From Bacillota bacterium (lineage in GTDB: Bacteria; Bacillota; Bacilli; Alicyclobacillales; SLC66), in the NCBI GenBank assembly GCA_021821225.1, contig JAKACR010000123.1:1-8067 (forward strand): a DNA stretch of 8,067 nucleotides, in the 5' to 3' direction. Of this stretch, positions 1-4,746 are shown piece after piece. The notes under the pieces are model-generated. The model was not told where the DNA came from, ran no database searches, and saw only the letters and a list, made by a program, of their open reading frames with translations. Position 1 is the first letter of the stretch, and the number at the start of each line of letters is the position of its first letter. A program made the translations under genes and the position numbers.

Positions 1-2
1 AA

Positions 3-476
3 TATCGGCGCTTTTATGCCGGCATGATGCGGTCGTGGTCAAAGGCCAGGCCGAACGCCGCGCACGAAGTGCTGGCGAAAAGCGGCGCGCTGATCATCAC
101 GCAAAACGTAGACGGTCTGCACCAGAGGGCCGGATCGCGCGACGTGATTGAACTTCACGGCGCATTGCACCGGATCCGCTGCACAGGCTGTCGCTCGCTT
201 TATCTCTTGAACGCGAGCGCTTCCCGGCAGGCGTTTTGCGATGCCTGCGGCGGCCTGCTCTGGCCTGATTTGGTGCTGGAGGGGCAGGCCGTGCACGGTC
301 TCTTGCAAGCGCAAAACTGGATCAGCACAGCGGATGTCCTGCTGGTTGTCGGCACCACGCTGACCATGGATCCAGTTCGCCGTTTGCCGCTTGTCGCCGA
401 GGGGAGCGGGACTCGCGTCCTGGTTGTCAATCGCGATGCCGAGCGCTCTTTGCCGCAGCTTCTATGTCCGGAATGA
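3..476 (+). CDS. Sirtuin-family NAD-dependent protein deacylase, 5'-truncated by window edge
   Basis: Sirtuins remove acyl groups from lysines while consuming NAD+. The frame is open from base 3, and the codons before the first ATG (base 24) read YRRFYAG, which fits the sirtuin helix before the PN-AH motif. The start therefore lies outside the window. Visible motifs in order are ARPNAAH, TQNVDGLHQRAGS (NAD-binding and active-site segment), IELHG with the catalytic His at bases 156-158, and a zinc site of two CxxC pairs (codons at 180 and 189, then 237 and 246). GTTLTMDP corresponds to the GTSL.V.P motif, and VLVVNRD to the late V-x-IN strand. Two features are odd. The usual RPxVVxFGE stretch reads WPDLVLEGQ, and the protein stops about 15 residues after VVNRD, shorter than typical family members. 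The family call is firm; the acyl specificity and the integrity of the C-terminus are uncertain. The gene converges on the minus-strand gene ending at 503. Confidence 0.9.
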   Translation, partial: YRRFYAGMMRSWSKARPNAAHEVLAKSGALIITQNVDGLHQRAGSRDVIELHGALHRIRCTGCRSLYLLNASASRQAFCDACGGLLWPDLVLEGQAVHGLLQAQNWISTADVLLVVGTTLTMDPVRRLPLVAEGSGTRVLVVNRDAERSLPQLLCPE

Positions 477-485
477 TCCCATCCG

Positions 486-511
486 GTCCGCATGACGGAC
501 TGTCAGGACAG
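486..511. other. Inverted repeats between convergent genes, possible weak bidirectional terminator
   Basis: Between the sirtuin stop (476) and the stop of the minus-strand gene (503) lies a hairpin, GTCCG at 486-490 and CGGAC at 496-500 with a five-base loop. A second small inverted repeat follows directly (CTGT and ACAG around CAGG, 500-511). Neither is followed by a clear run of T on either strand. A termination role is inferred only from the position between two converging gene ends. Confidence 0.3.
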
Positions 512-784
512 TTTCCACAGCACCCGTTCTGCAAAATCATACGGAGACTCGGTGGCGCTCACGGGTTCTTCCTTGATGAGTGTTACAAAGCGCAAGAATA
601 CGGATTTCGCCTCGCCCGCCGTAGCAAAATAAAGGGGTTCGGCGTCAAAAGCCTCATCCGGATCGAACACATAGACTGAATATCCCCCGTCCGTCTGGTG
701 CAGGTCTACTTCAAACGTCCGCAGTTCCCCTTCAATGGCTTTTGAAAGCGTCACGCGTTCGATCAGTGTGCTTGCGTTCCGCAT
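503..784 (-). CDS. Small conserved-looking protein of unknown function, 93 aa
   Basis: I do not recognise the family. The start at 784 (MRNAS...) is chosen because GGGGAG lies eight bases upstream on the minus strand (plus positions 793-798). The open frame extends further upstream to 910, but that part has no ribosome binding site. The product is acidic and soluble-looking, with no signal peptide or membrane segment. It starts with a polar helix-like stretch (TLIERVTLSKAIEGEL). A strand-like part follows (TFEVDLHQ, YSVYVFD), and then an amphipathic helix (EAKSVFLRFVTLIKEE). The pattern fits a small alpha/beta domain. It is divergent from the gene at 965 and convergent with the sirtuin gene. 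The codon pattern resembles the neighbours and the binding site is well placed, so it is probably real. Confidence 0.65.
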   Translation of the reverse strand: MRNASTLIERVTLSKAIEGELRTFEVDLHQTDGGYSVYVFDPDEAFDAEPLYFATAGEAKSVFLRFVTLIKEEPVSATESPYDFAERVLWKLS

Positions 785-893
785 GAATGACACTCCCCGC
801 ATGCTTGAAATTGGATGACGCTGTAAATGGGCGATACGCATATGGTAGCTGGAAAACAGCCTAAAGACCAGTGGAAAATGTGTTGTCTGACCA

Positions 894-921
894 TTTCGGG
901 ATCCGGCCATTCATGTATACT
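894..921 (+). promoter_or_regulatory. Possible sigma-A-type promoter for the 965 gene
   Basis: TATACT at 916-921 is a good -10 box, placed about 30 bases ahead of the ribosome binding site of the 965 gene. The -35 region is poor: TTTCGG at 894-899 with a 16-base spacer is the best fit. A better-looking TTGTCT at 883-888 is too far away (27 bases). The call rests mainly on the -10 box and the position. Confidence 0.35.
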
Positions 922-964
922 GTCCGTGCGGGTACATCTGTGTGACTCGGAAGGGTTGACGTAT

Positions 965-1324
965 ATGCATTACGGGCTGATTACAGAGTCGAGCCGCAAG
1001 GCGAAGGCCGCGAAGGGTCTGTACGAATACATCCGGCAAAAGGCCAGAGGACGGACTCTGGACGACAGCCAGATTGGTGAATGGCAGGCGACCGGAGGAC
1101 TGCCCGTCGCGACGGTGGACCGTTTTCGCGTGCTGGAACTACGGCTGCACGATGAACATCTCAGTCCGTATTTCAAAACGGACATGAATCTGTTTCATCT
1201 GCTTATGCTTGATGATTCGGTGCAGATGACCATATGGAAAACGTCGGACGGCATCCTGTTTCTCTTTGAGGGCCTGCGGGAGAGTCCCGAACCGTTTGGC
1301 AGCATGGGTCATGATGTGCGGTAA
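965..1324 (+). CDS. Hypothetical protein, 119 aa
   Basis: I do not recognise the family. ATG 965 (MHYGLITESS) is preferred because GGAAGGG at 949-955 lies nine bases upstream. A TTG at 956 is in frame but too close to that site. The frame is open back to 827, yet the upstream part has no ribosome binding site and reads like untranslated DNA. The product has a basic N-terminal third (SSRKAKAAKGLYEYIRQKARGR), a central charged region (VDRFRVLELRLHDEH) and a hydrophobic C-terminal half (FHLLMLDDSVQMTIWKTSDGILFLFEGL) that looks like a beta-rich domain. No signal peptide or clear transmembrane segment is seen. Its last 16 bases overlap the end of the minus-strand prsW-like gene, so the two transcripts would be complementary at their 3' ends. 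Confidence 0.6.
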   Translation: MHYGLITESSRKAKAAKGLYEYIRQKARGRTLDDSQIGEWQATGGLPVATVDRFRVLELRLHDEHLSPYFKTDMNLFHLLMLDDSVQMTIWKTSDGILFLFEGLRESPEPFGSMGHDVR

Positions 1325-1980
1325 GGGGGGCGTCTGTCGCGCGACCACAGGTCGGCTGCGCGGATCCAACTGAAACGCACGAGCCACATCAGGTAGCCGA
1401 TGAGGGCCAGGTTGGCCCAGAAACCGCGCGCGAGCGCGAATGCGTCATACGTGCCGTGCAACAGTGCGGGCACGACAAAACTCGGCCAGAGCGATCCTCC
1501 GGAAAACTTTGCCCTGCTGAAGTAGAAACCCATGGCAATGCCGAACAGAGCGTGCGCGGGGACGGCGGTGAAGGCCCGGACGAAGGCGGTCTGCAATCCG
1601 TCGCTCGTCACGTACAGAATGTTTTCCACGGCCGCAAATCCCAGGCCGATCGCCACCGCGTACAGGACACCGTCGTACATTTCCTCGAAGAACGCCTTAT
1701 GATAAACGAGGCGCCAGAAGGTGATCGCTTTGAACGCTTCTTCCGTAATTCCGGCGACGAAAAACGCGGTGACCAGGGTCGCCAGGAACCCCGAGGGAGG
1801 ATTGGGTGTCGCCGCGTACAGATCGAGCAGGTAGCGTTCGCACAGGCCGGCTGGCAGCACGATGAGCGCGCCGACCAGAAACAGCGGCAGTACGTGCCGC
1901 GGGTGTTCCTTGTGCCGGTCGACGGCGTACACGATAGCCAGCAGGATCAACGCCGGAAGGACGGCGGCGAGAACAAGCAT
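1309..1980 (-). CDS. prsW: PrsW-family intramembrane metalloprotease, 223 aa
   Basis: PrsW proteins are polytopic membrane proteases. In Bacillus subtilis PrsW makes the first cut in the anti-sigma factor RsiW and so releases sigma-W during envelope stress. I count about seven hydrophobic segments, starting with LAAVLPALILLAIVYAV. The family motifs are in order: EExxK (E80, E81, K84) in GITEEAFK, then YDGVLYA near D103, GFAAVEN (E119, N120), PAHALFG (H143) and LHGTYD (H175, D179). The Glu and His residues are the expected metal-binding and catalytic positions. The start at 1980 is preferred over the in-frame ATG at 2010 because AAAAGGAG lies between them (plus 1992-1999), eleven bases ahead of 1980. 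The resulting length is close to B. subtilis PrsW. No rsiW or sigW gene is in the window, so the substrate here is unknown. The family call is strong. Confidence 0.9.
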   Translation of the reverse strand: MLVLAAVLPALILLAIVYAVDRHKEHPRHVLPLFLVGALIVLPAGLCERYLLDLYAATPNPPSGFLATLVTAFFVAGITEEAFKAITFWRLVYHKAFFEEMYDGVLYAVAIGLGFAAVENILYVTSDGLQTAFVRAFTAVPAHALFGIAMGFYFSRAKFSGGSLWPSFVVPALLHGTYDAFALARGFWANLALIGYLMWLVRFSWIRAADLWSRDRRPPYRTS

Positions 1981-2012
1981 ACGAAGATGCGCTCCTTTTG
2001 CTGATATCATCT

Positions 2013-2026
2013 GCCGCCAATGCGGC
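2013..2026. other. Short GC-rich hairpin in the divergent intergenic region
   Basis: GCCGC at 2013-2017 and GCGGC at 2022-2026 form a five-pair stem with a CAAT loop, followed on the plus strand by CTTATTT. It sits in the 78-base gap between the divergent prsW-like and DUF2797 genes. It could be a weak terminator or attenuator, an operator half-site pair, or chance in GC-rich DNA. No convincing -35/-10 pair was found for either gene in this gap. Confidence 0.25.
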
Positions 2027-2058
2027 CTTATTTAGTGTAGCCTGAGCAAAGGGGGGAA

Positions 2059-2853
2059 ATGTACCGGATGAAGGGGTGGAATAGGGAATTACTGCATGAA
2101 CAAGGCCTTCCTATCCAATATGGTTGGAATTTGGACGGTTCGCCCGCCAATGTGAATGAGTGGCTTGGAAGGCGGGTGCGCATCTCCTTTCTCGGCTTAA
2201 GGCGGTGCATCGCATGCGGACGGCCGGTGAAAAAACTTTATCAGAATGGATACTGTTTTTCCTGCGTCACGACTCTTGCCGAGACGGACCTGTGCATGGT
2301 CAAGCCGCACGAGTGCCATCTGCATCGCGGGACGTGCCGTGACGAACAGTTTGCCGCGACGCATTGTTCGGTACCCCATCTGGTTTATCTTGGAATCAGC
2401 AGTCATGCCAAGGTGGGCGTCACGCGCAAAGGGCGCGAAATCACGCGCTGGCTTGACCAGGGCGCCGTGCGTGCGACTGTCATCGCGGAAGTTCCGGCAA
2501 GAAAAGACGCCGGAGAACTGGAGGTGGAGATCTCCGGTTGGCTGTCCGACAAGACGGACTGGCGCAAGATGGTGCGCGGCCAGATCGAAGAGTCGGATCT
2601 GGAACGGCTGGCTGAGGAAGTCGCCGGTCGTCTGTCCGCGAGATGGCTGCCCTATGTCGTGCGGAAGCGCACGATCCAGGAATTCGTCTATCCGGTCCTG
2701 CCGGGTCGTGAACCGAAAGCTAAACGGTTGACGCCGGAACAGGCGCCGGTCGAAGGGACGCTGATCGGGGTGCGTGGCCAGTATCTTCTGTTTGAAGAAG
2801 GCGTCGTCAACGTTCGCAAGCATGCAGGCATGCTGCTGGATGTGGAGACGTAA
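2059..2853 (+). CDS. DUF2797 family protein, cysteine-rich with GIY-YIG-like core, 264 aa
   Basis: This matches the uncharacterised DUF2797 family by its layout. An N-terminal region of about 45 residues (YGWNLDG) is followed by a zinc-ribbon-like CxxC pair (C50, C53 and C66, C69). A second cysteine set follows (C79, C86, C93, C103), and then HLVYLGISSHAKVGVTR (107-123) with R130 and DQGA (133-136). The Y-L-G-I, K-V-G-V-T, later Arg and ELE (153-155) series resembles the order of residues in GIY-YIG nuclease folds, so a nucleic-acid role is possible; this is inference. The C-terminal third (LIGVRGQYLLFEEGVVNVRKHAG) looks like a small beta domain. The start at 2059 follows AAAGG (2048-2052) by six bases; an in-frame ATG at 2068 is the alternative. 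There is no signal peptide or membrane segment, so the protein is probably cytoplasmic. Confidence 0.85.
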   Translation: MYRMKGWNRELLHEQGLPIQYGWNLDGSPANVNEWLGRRVRISFLGLRRCIACGRPVKKLYQNGYCFSCVTTLAETDLCMVKPHECHLHRGTCRDEQFAATHCSVPHLVYLGISSHAKVGVTRKGREITRWLDQGAVRATVIAEVPARKDAGELEVEISGWLSDKTDWRKMVRGQIEESDLERLAEEVAGRLSARWLPYVVRKRTIQEFVYPVLPGREPKAKRLTPEQAPVEGTLIGVRGQYLLFEEGVVNVRKHAGMLLDVET

Positions 2854-2894
2854 GCGGCGGCAGGGATGCCGGACGGTCACATGATGGCGCGCCG

Positions 2895-2939
2895 GGCAGG
2901 GAACACTGCCTCTAAGAAGACGTTCGGCAAAGGCCGAAC
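2895..2939 (+). other. Two consecutive hairpins ahead of the 56-aa gene
   Basis: GGCAG (2895-2899) can pair with CTGCC (2906-2910). GTTCGGC (2922-2928) pairs perfectly with GCCGAAC (2933-2939) across an AAAG loop. The second stem ends seven bases before the GAGGAG ribosome binding site at 2946. There is no T-run, so this is not a standard intrinsic terminator for the DUF2797 gene. It could protect or separate transcripts, or influence translation of the small gene. Confidence 0.4.
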
Positions 2940-2962
2940 ATTCACGAGGAGCGGTGGTGTCG

Positions 2963-3133
2963 ATGACCTGGATTTATGAGGCGCGTCTGTACGATTCCCG
3001 TTCAGTGGCGAACTACGTCGCGATGTGTGTTCGCGACGACCAGATTCTGCGCGGACAGCGCCAACCTCATGTGCAGATATACAGAACGAGCAAGGGCAAT
3101 TACGGGGTACGCTACCAGTCTCCCGCGTTGTGA
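2963..3133 (+). CDS. Small hypothetical protein, 56 aa
   Basis: This short gene begins MTWIYEARLYDSRS and ends GVRYQSPAL. GAGGAG at 2946-2951 is eleven bases ahead of ATG 2963. An in-frame GTG at 2957 lies five bases from the same site and may be the true start, adding two residues. The product is basic and polar. It has a strand-like N-terminus (WIYEARLYD), a helix-like middle (SVANYVAMCVRDDQILR) and two strand-like segments (HVQIYRT, NYGVRYQS), as in a compact alpha/beta fold. No cysteine pairs, membrane segment or signal peptide are present; it has one Cys. I do not recognise a family. The good binding site and a palindrome starting exactly at the stop codon argue that it is expressed. Its tail overlaps the open reading of other frames, but none of those has a comparable start signal. 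Confidence 0.65.
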   Translation: MTWIYEARLYDSRSVANYVAMCVRDDQILRGQRQPHVQIYRTSKGNYGVRYQSPAL

Positions 3134-3156
3134 CAGGCGCCGCGCGGCGCCTGTCA
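3131..3156. terminator. Perfect 26-bp palindrome at the stop codon of the 56-aa gene, terminator-like
   Basis: The arm TGACAGGCGCCGC (3131-3143) is followed directly by its exact reverse complement (3144-3156). As RNA it would form an eleven-pair GC-rich stem with a GCGC loop. The first three bases are the TGA stop of the upstream small gene. The sequence after it (GGTCCCGTTGTTCC) is only weakly T-rich, so termination would be inefficient or need help. The next promoter begins 20 bases later, which fits a boundary between transcription units. A protein-binding palindrome is the alternative. Confidence 0.55.
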
Positions 3157-3175
3157 GGTCCCGTTGTTCCGGCGA

Positions 3176-3205
3176 TTGGATTCTGTACGACAGACGGTGT
3201 ATTAT
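3176..3205 (+). promoter_or_regulatory. Sigma-A-like promoter for the DUF1450 gene
   Basis: TTGGAT (3176-3181) and TATTAT (3200-3205) are separated by 18 bases. The -10 box matches TATAAT at five of six positions, while the -35 matches only at TTG. The start point would be near 3212, giving a leader of about 40 bases before the chosen ATG at 3254. This also argues against the longer open frame from 3164. Confidence 0.5.
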
Positions 3206-3253
3206 GGAATACGGGATGTCCGCGTGATTGGGGCATCGGAGTTCTATTGTGAT

Positions 3254-3580
3254 ATGTCGGGGGCGAGCGACTTGCCATCATCGTTCAACATCGTTTTTTG
3301 CCAAAAAAATCTGCAGCTCTATTCGCAGTCTGTCTATGATTTACTCAAGCAACAGTACCCCGATGTCGACATAGAAGTAAAGGACTGCGTCGACAAGTGC
3401 GGGATGTGCACGGACGTGCCGTTTGCGATCCGCGACAACGCGCTCGTTGGCGGACGCGACGCGCGCGATCTTTACCGCAAGCTGGAACGCGGCATGCAGT
3501 TTCTGGCCCGTCCGCCCCTTCCCGGTACGTGTTCTTATAAGGAACCGGCGCCGGAAGGGGCGCTCAGTCCGGTGAAATAA
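3254..3580 (+). CDS. DUF1450 family small cysteine-motif protein, 108 aa
   Basis: The core FNIVFCQKNL ... VKDCVDKCGMC ... FAIRDNALVGG matches DUF1450, a family of small Bacilli proteins of unknown function. Four cysteines (C16, C45, C49, C52) are spaced somewhat like thioredoxin-fold [2Fe-2S] ferredoxins, so a metal or Fe-S site is plausible; that is inference. ATG 3254 is chosen because it puts the family core near the N-terminus and lies downstream of the promoter at 3176-3205. GGAG at 3238-3241 is a rather distant binding site (12 bases). An in-frame GTG at 3224 is an alternative start. After the domain (ending near residue 83) there is a proline-rich tail of about 25 residues with one more Cys (C93) that I would not expect from the family core. 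There is no signal peptide. Confidence 0.8.
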   Translation: MSGASDLPSSFNIVFCQKNLQLYSQSVYDLLKQQYPDVDIEVKDCVDKCGMCTDVPFAIRDNALVGGRDARDLYRKLERGMQFLARPPLPGTCSYKEPAPEGALSPVK

Positions 3581-3646
3581 CGCAGTTTCCGGAGCAGGAT
3601 AGTCATTTGTCCCAGTCTGACGCCTCACACTTGGAATATCGTGTCT

Positions 3647-3666
3647 CTAGGATGCGCTAGGATGCG
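3647..3666 (+). repeat. Tandem 10-bp direct repeat (2 copies)
   Basis: CTAGGATGCG occurs twice without a gap (3647-3656 and 3657-3666), just before the ribosome binding site of the protease gene. A TTGGAA at 3631-3636 could be a -35 box, but no -10 box at normal spacing is seen. The repeat may be an operator made of two same-face sites (10-bp period) or a replication-slippage product. Confidence 0.5.
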
Positions 3667-3681
3667 AATCGAGGTGAGGTC

Positions 3682-4467
3682 ATGAACGGGCGCAAGGCAA
3701 GCATCGCGGGCGGCGCGCCGGGCGCCGGCAGGCGGCGTTCGGCGGTTCGGCCGTTGCGGCGGGCCGCGTTTCCGGATTTTGTGTCTATTGTGGAGAAGTT
3801 TCGTGACGCGGTTGTCAACATTGAAGTGATCCCAGACAATGACCGGTCGCGGGGGCGCATGGGCGGCCTCCCGTTTGCTGTGCCGTGGGATGCCTTTCCC
3901 GATCGGGAATCGCGCGCGATCAATATCGGCACAGGCTTTTTGTTTGATCCCCGCGGCTATATCCTGACCAATGAGCATGTCATTCATGACGCAAGGGAGG
4001 TCAAAGTGCTCCGGCTCGGAAAGGACAAGGCTATCCCCGCGCACCTGATCGGAGCCAATTACGATCACGACATCGCGGTGCTCAAGATTGCTCCCCGCAA
4101 AGATGTACACGTGCTGAAACTGGGCCGTTCCAGGAATGTGCGCGTGGGGGAGTGGGTGCTTGCCATCGGCAACCCGCTAGGTTTAGATAATTCTGTAACA
4201 GTTGGAATTGTAAGCGCAAAAGAGCGCCCCATGCAGATCGGCGATCGCACATATCCGCACTTGTTGCAGACGGATGCGGCGATTAACCGCGGCAACTCCG
4301 GCGGACCCCTTATCAACCTGCGGGGAGAGGTGATTGGCATCAATACGGCAGTGAGCCAAAGTTCCCAAGGCATCGGTTTCGCCATTGCCGTGGATGTCGT
4401 TCGCGATGCTCTGCAGGAGATGCTCGGAGCAGGCTGGACGCGCGACGGCGTTCGCCTTCGGGGGTGA
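3682..4467 (+). CDS. HtrA-like trypsin-fold serine protease without PDZ domain or membrane anchor, 261 aa
   Basis: The chymotrypsin-fold protease core of the HtrA/DegP type is complete. The triad is H99 in TNEHVI, D130 in YDHDIAVLKI and S206 in NRGNSGGPL, with the supporting motifs GTGFLFD, AIGNPLG and QGIGFAIAV. HtrA proteins cleave misfolded or damaged proteins, usually outside the membrane, and carry an N-terminal anchor or signal plus C-terminal PDZ domains. Here the first 30 residues are Arg/Gly/Ala-rich with no hydrophobic stretch, and the protein stops about 25 residues after GFAIAV, where a PDZ domain would begin. No PDZ remnant was seen in the downstream bases. The start is secure: GAGGTGAGGTC directly precedes ATG 3682 and matches the extended anti-16S sequence at good spacing. 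The enzyme would be cytoplasmic unless secreted by another route. It is followed by the gltB leader, which has its own promoter, so the two are probably separate units. Confidence 0.88.
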   Translation: MNGRKASIAGGAPGAGRRRSAVRPLRRAAFPDFVSIVEKFRDAVVNIEVIPDNDRSRGRMGGLPFAVPWDAFPDRESRAINIGTGFLFDPRGYILTNEHVIHDAREVKVLRLGKDKAIPAHLIGANYDHDIAVLKIAPRKDVHVLKLGRSRNVRVGEWVLAIGNPLGLDNSVTVGIVSAKERPMQIGDRTYPHLLQTDAAINRGNSGGPLINLRGEVIGINTAVSQSSQGIGFAIAVDVVRDALQEMLGAGWTRDGVRLRG

Positions 4468-4524
4468 GCGCACATCCTGTCCAGATTTGACACGGATTTC
4501 TGTGGCTTTTTCTACGAGGTGGCA

Positions 4525-4553
4525 TTGCATTTTTATTCACATGTCGGTATAGT
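4525..4553 (+). promoter_or_regulatory. Sigma-A promoter of the riboswitch-gltB transcript
   Basis: TTGCAT (4525-4530) and TATAGT (4548-4553) are separated by exactly 17 bases. Transcription would start near 4560, a few bases ahead of the conserved riboswitch sequence. The spacing and both boxes are good, and the downstream layout fits a riboswitch leader. Confidence 0.75.
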
Positions 4554-4573
4554 AGGAGACACAGAGGAAGTGT

Positions 4574-4693
4574 CCCTAGGGATCCGGCTTCACGGACGTG
4601 AAAAGCGTTCTGAGTGAAGACAGGACCGAGCGGGACTGGCGGAAAATGCCACACCGTGAGTACAAAAGACTCGGCGGAGAGGTTCCCTGAGGG
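4574..4693 (+). ncRNA. ykkC-family riboswitch, probably subtype 2a (ppGpp), controlling gltB
   Basis: The conserved ykkC elements appear in order. CTAGGGATCCG is at 4576-4586. CAGGACCGAG (4621-4630) corresponds to the family's CUGGUCCGAG segment, ACACCG (4651-4656) to its ACAC.G segment, and AAAAG (4664-4668) is followed by the 3' CGGCGGAGAGG (4672-4682). Pairings I can draw: closing stem AGGGA (4578-4582) with TCCCT (4684-4688) and CCG (4584-4586) with CGG (4672-4674); stem TTCAC/GTGAA around GGAC (4589-4602); stem GTTCTG (4607-4612) with CAGGAC (4621-4626); small stem TGGC/GCCA (4637-4651). Known ykkC classes sense guanidine (type 1), ppGpp (2a) or PRPP (2b). ppGpp types are known to precede amino-acid genes including glutamate synthase, which makes 2a the best fit. 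The ligand is inferred from gene context, not read from a diagnostic base. Confidence 0.72.
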
Positions 4694-4711
4694 GGATTGC
4701 TCCGCTTTTTT
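4674..4711 (+). terminator. Intrinsic terminator, expression platform of the riboswitch
   Basis: GCGGAG (4674-4679) pairs perfectly with CTCCGC (4700-4705) and is followed by six T (4706-4711). An inner TTCCC/GGGGA pairing around TGA can extend the stem. The 5' arm lies inside the 3' conserved part of the aptamer, so the aptamer and terminator cannot both form. Ligand binding should therefore prevent termination and switch gltB on. Confidence 0.85.
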
Positions 4712-4729
4712 GCTGGACACCTCTGCTCG

Positions 4730-4746
4730 CCGCGGGTCTTTCGCGG
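4730..4746 (+). other. Second leader hairpin before the gltB ribosome binding site
   Basis: CCGCG (4730-4734) pairs with CGCGG (4742-4746) around GGTCTTT. It lies between the terminator and the AGGAGG at 4769-4774 and does not cover the binding site. It may simply keep the region open or stabilise the read-through mRNA; it could also be chance. Confidence 0.3.

Noticed and set aside
464..679. Plus-strand 71-codon open frame after the sirtuin gene, possibly its displaced C-terminus
   Set aside because: The translated sequence does not resemble a sirtuin C-terminus and lies opposite the better-supported minus-strand gene.
785..910. N-terminal extension of the minus-strand 93-aa gene from 910
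   Set aside because: The GGGGAG site eight bases before 784 supports the shorter start, and the extension reads like intergenic sequence.
827..964. N-terminal extension of the 119-aa gene from the ATG at 827
   Set aside because: There is no ribosome binding site at 827, a likely -10 box falls within the extension, and a good site precedes ATG 965.
1456..2004. Plus-strand open frame opposite prsW
   Set aside because: The product is low-complexity, rich in Gln, Arg and Gly, and the opposite strand carries all PrsW motifs.
2197..2880. Minus-strand open frame (227 codons) opposite the DUF2797 gene
   Set aside because: The plus-strand protein has paired cysteines and family motifs; the minus frame has none and no start signal.
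3164..3253. N-terminal extension of the DUF1450 protein from the ATG at 3164
   Set aside because: It would place the start upstream of the promoter at 3176-3205 and adds residues not expected before the family core.
4487..4515. Perfect TTGACA at 4487-4492 as the gltB -35 box
   Set aside because: No acceptable -10 box occurs 16-18 bases later (TTCTAC or similar); the TTGCAT/TATAGT pair at 4525-4553 is better.
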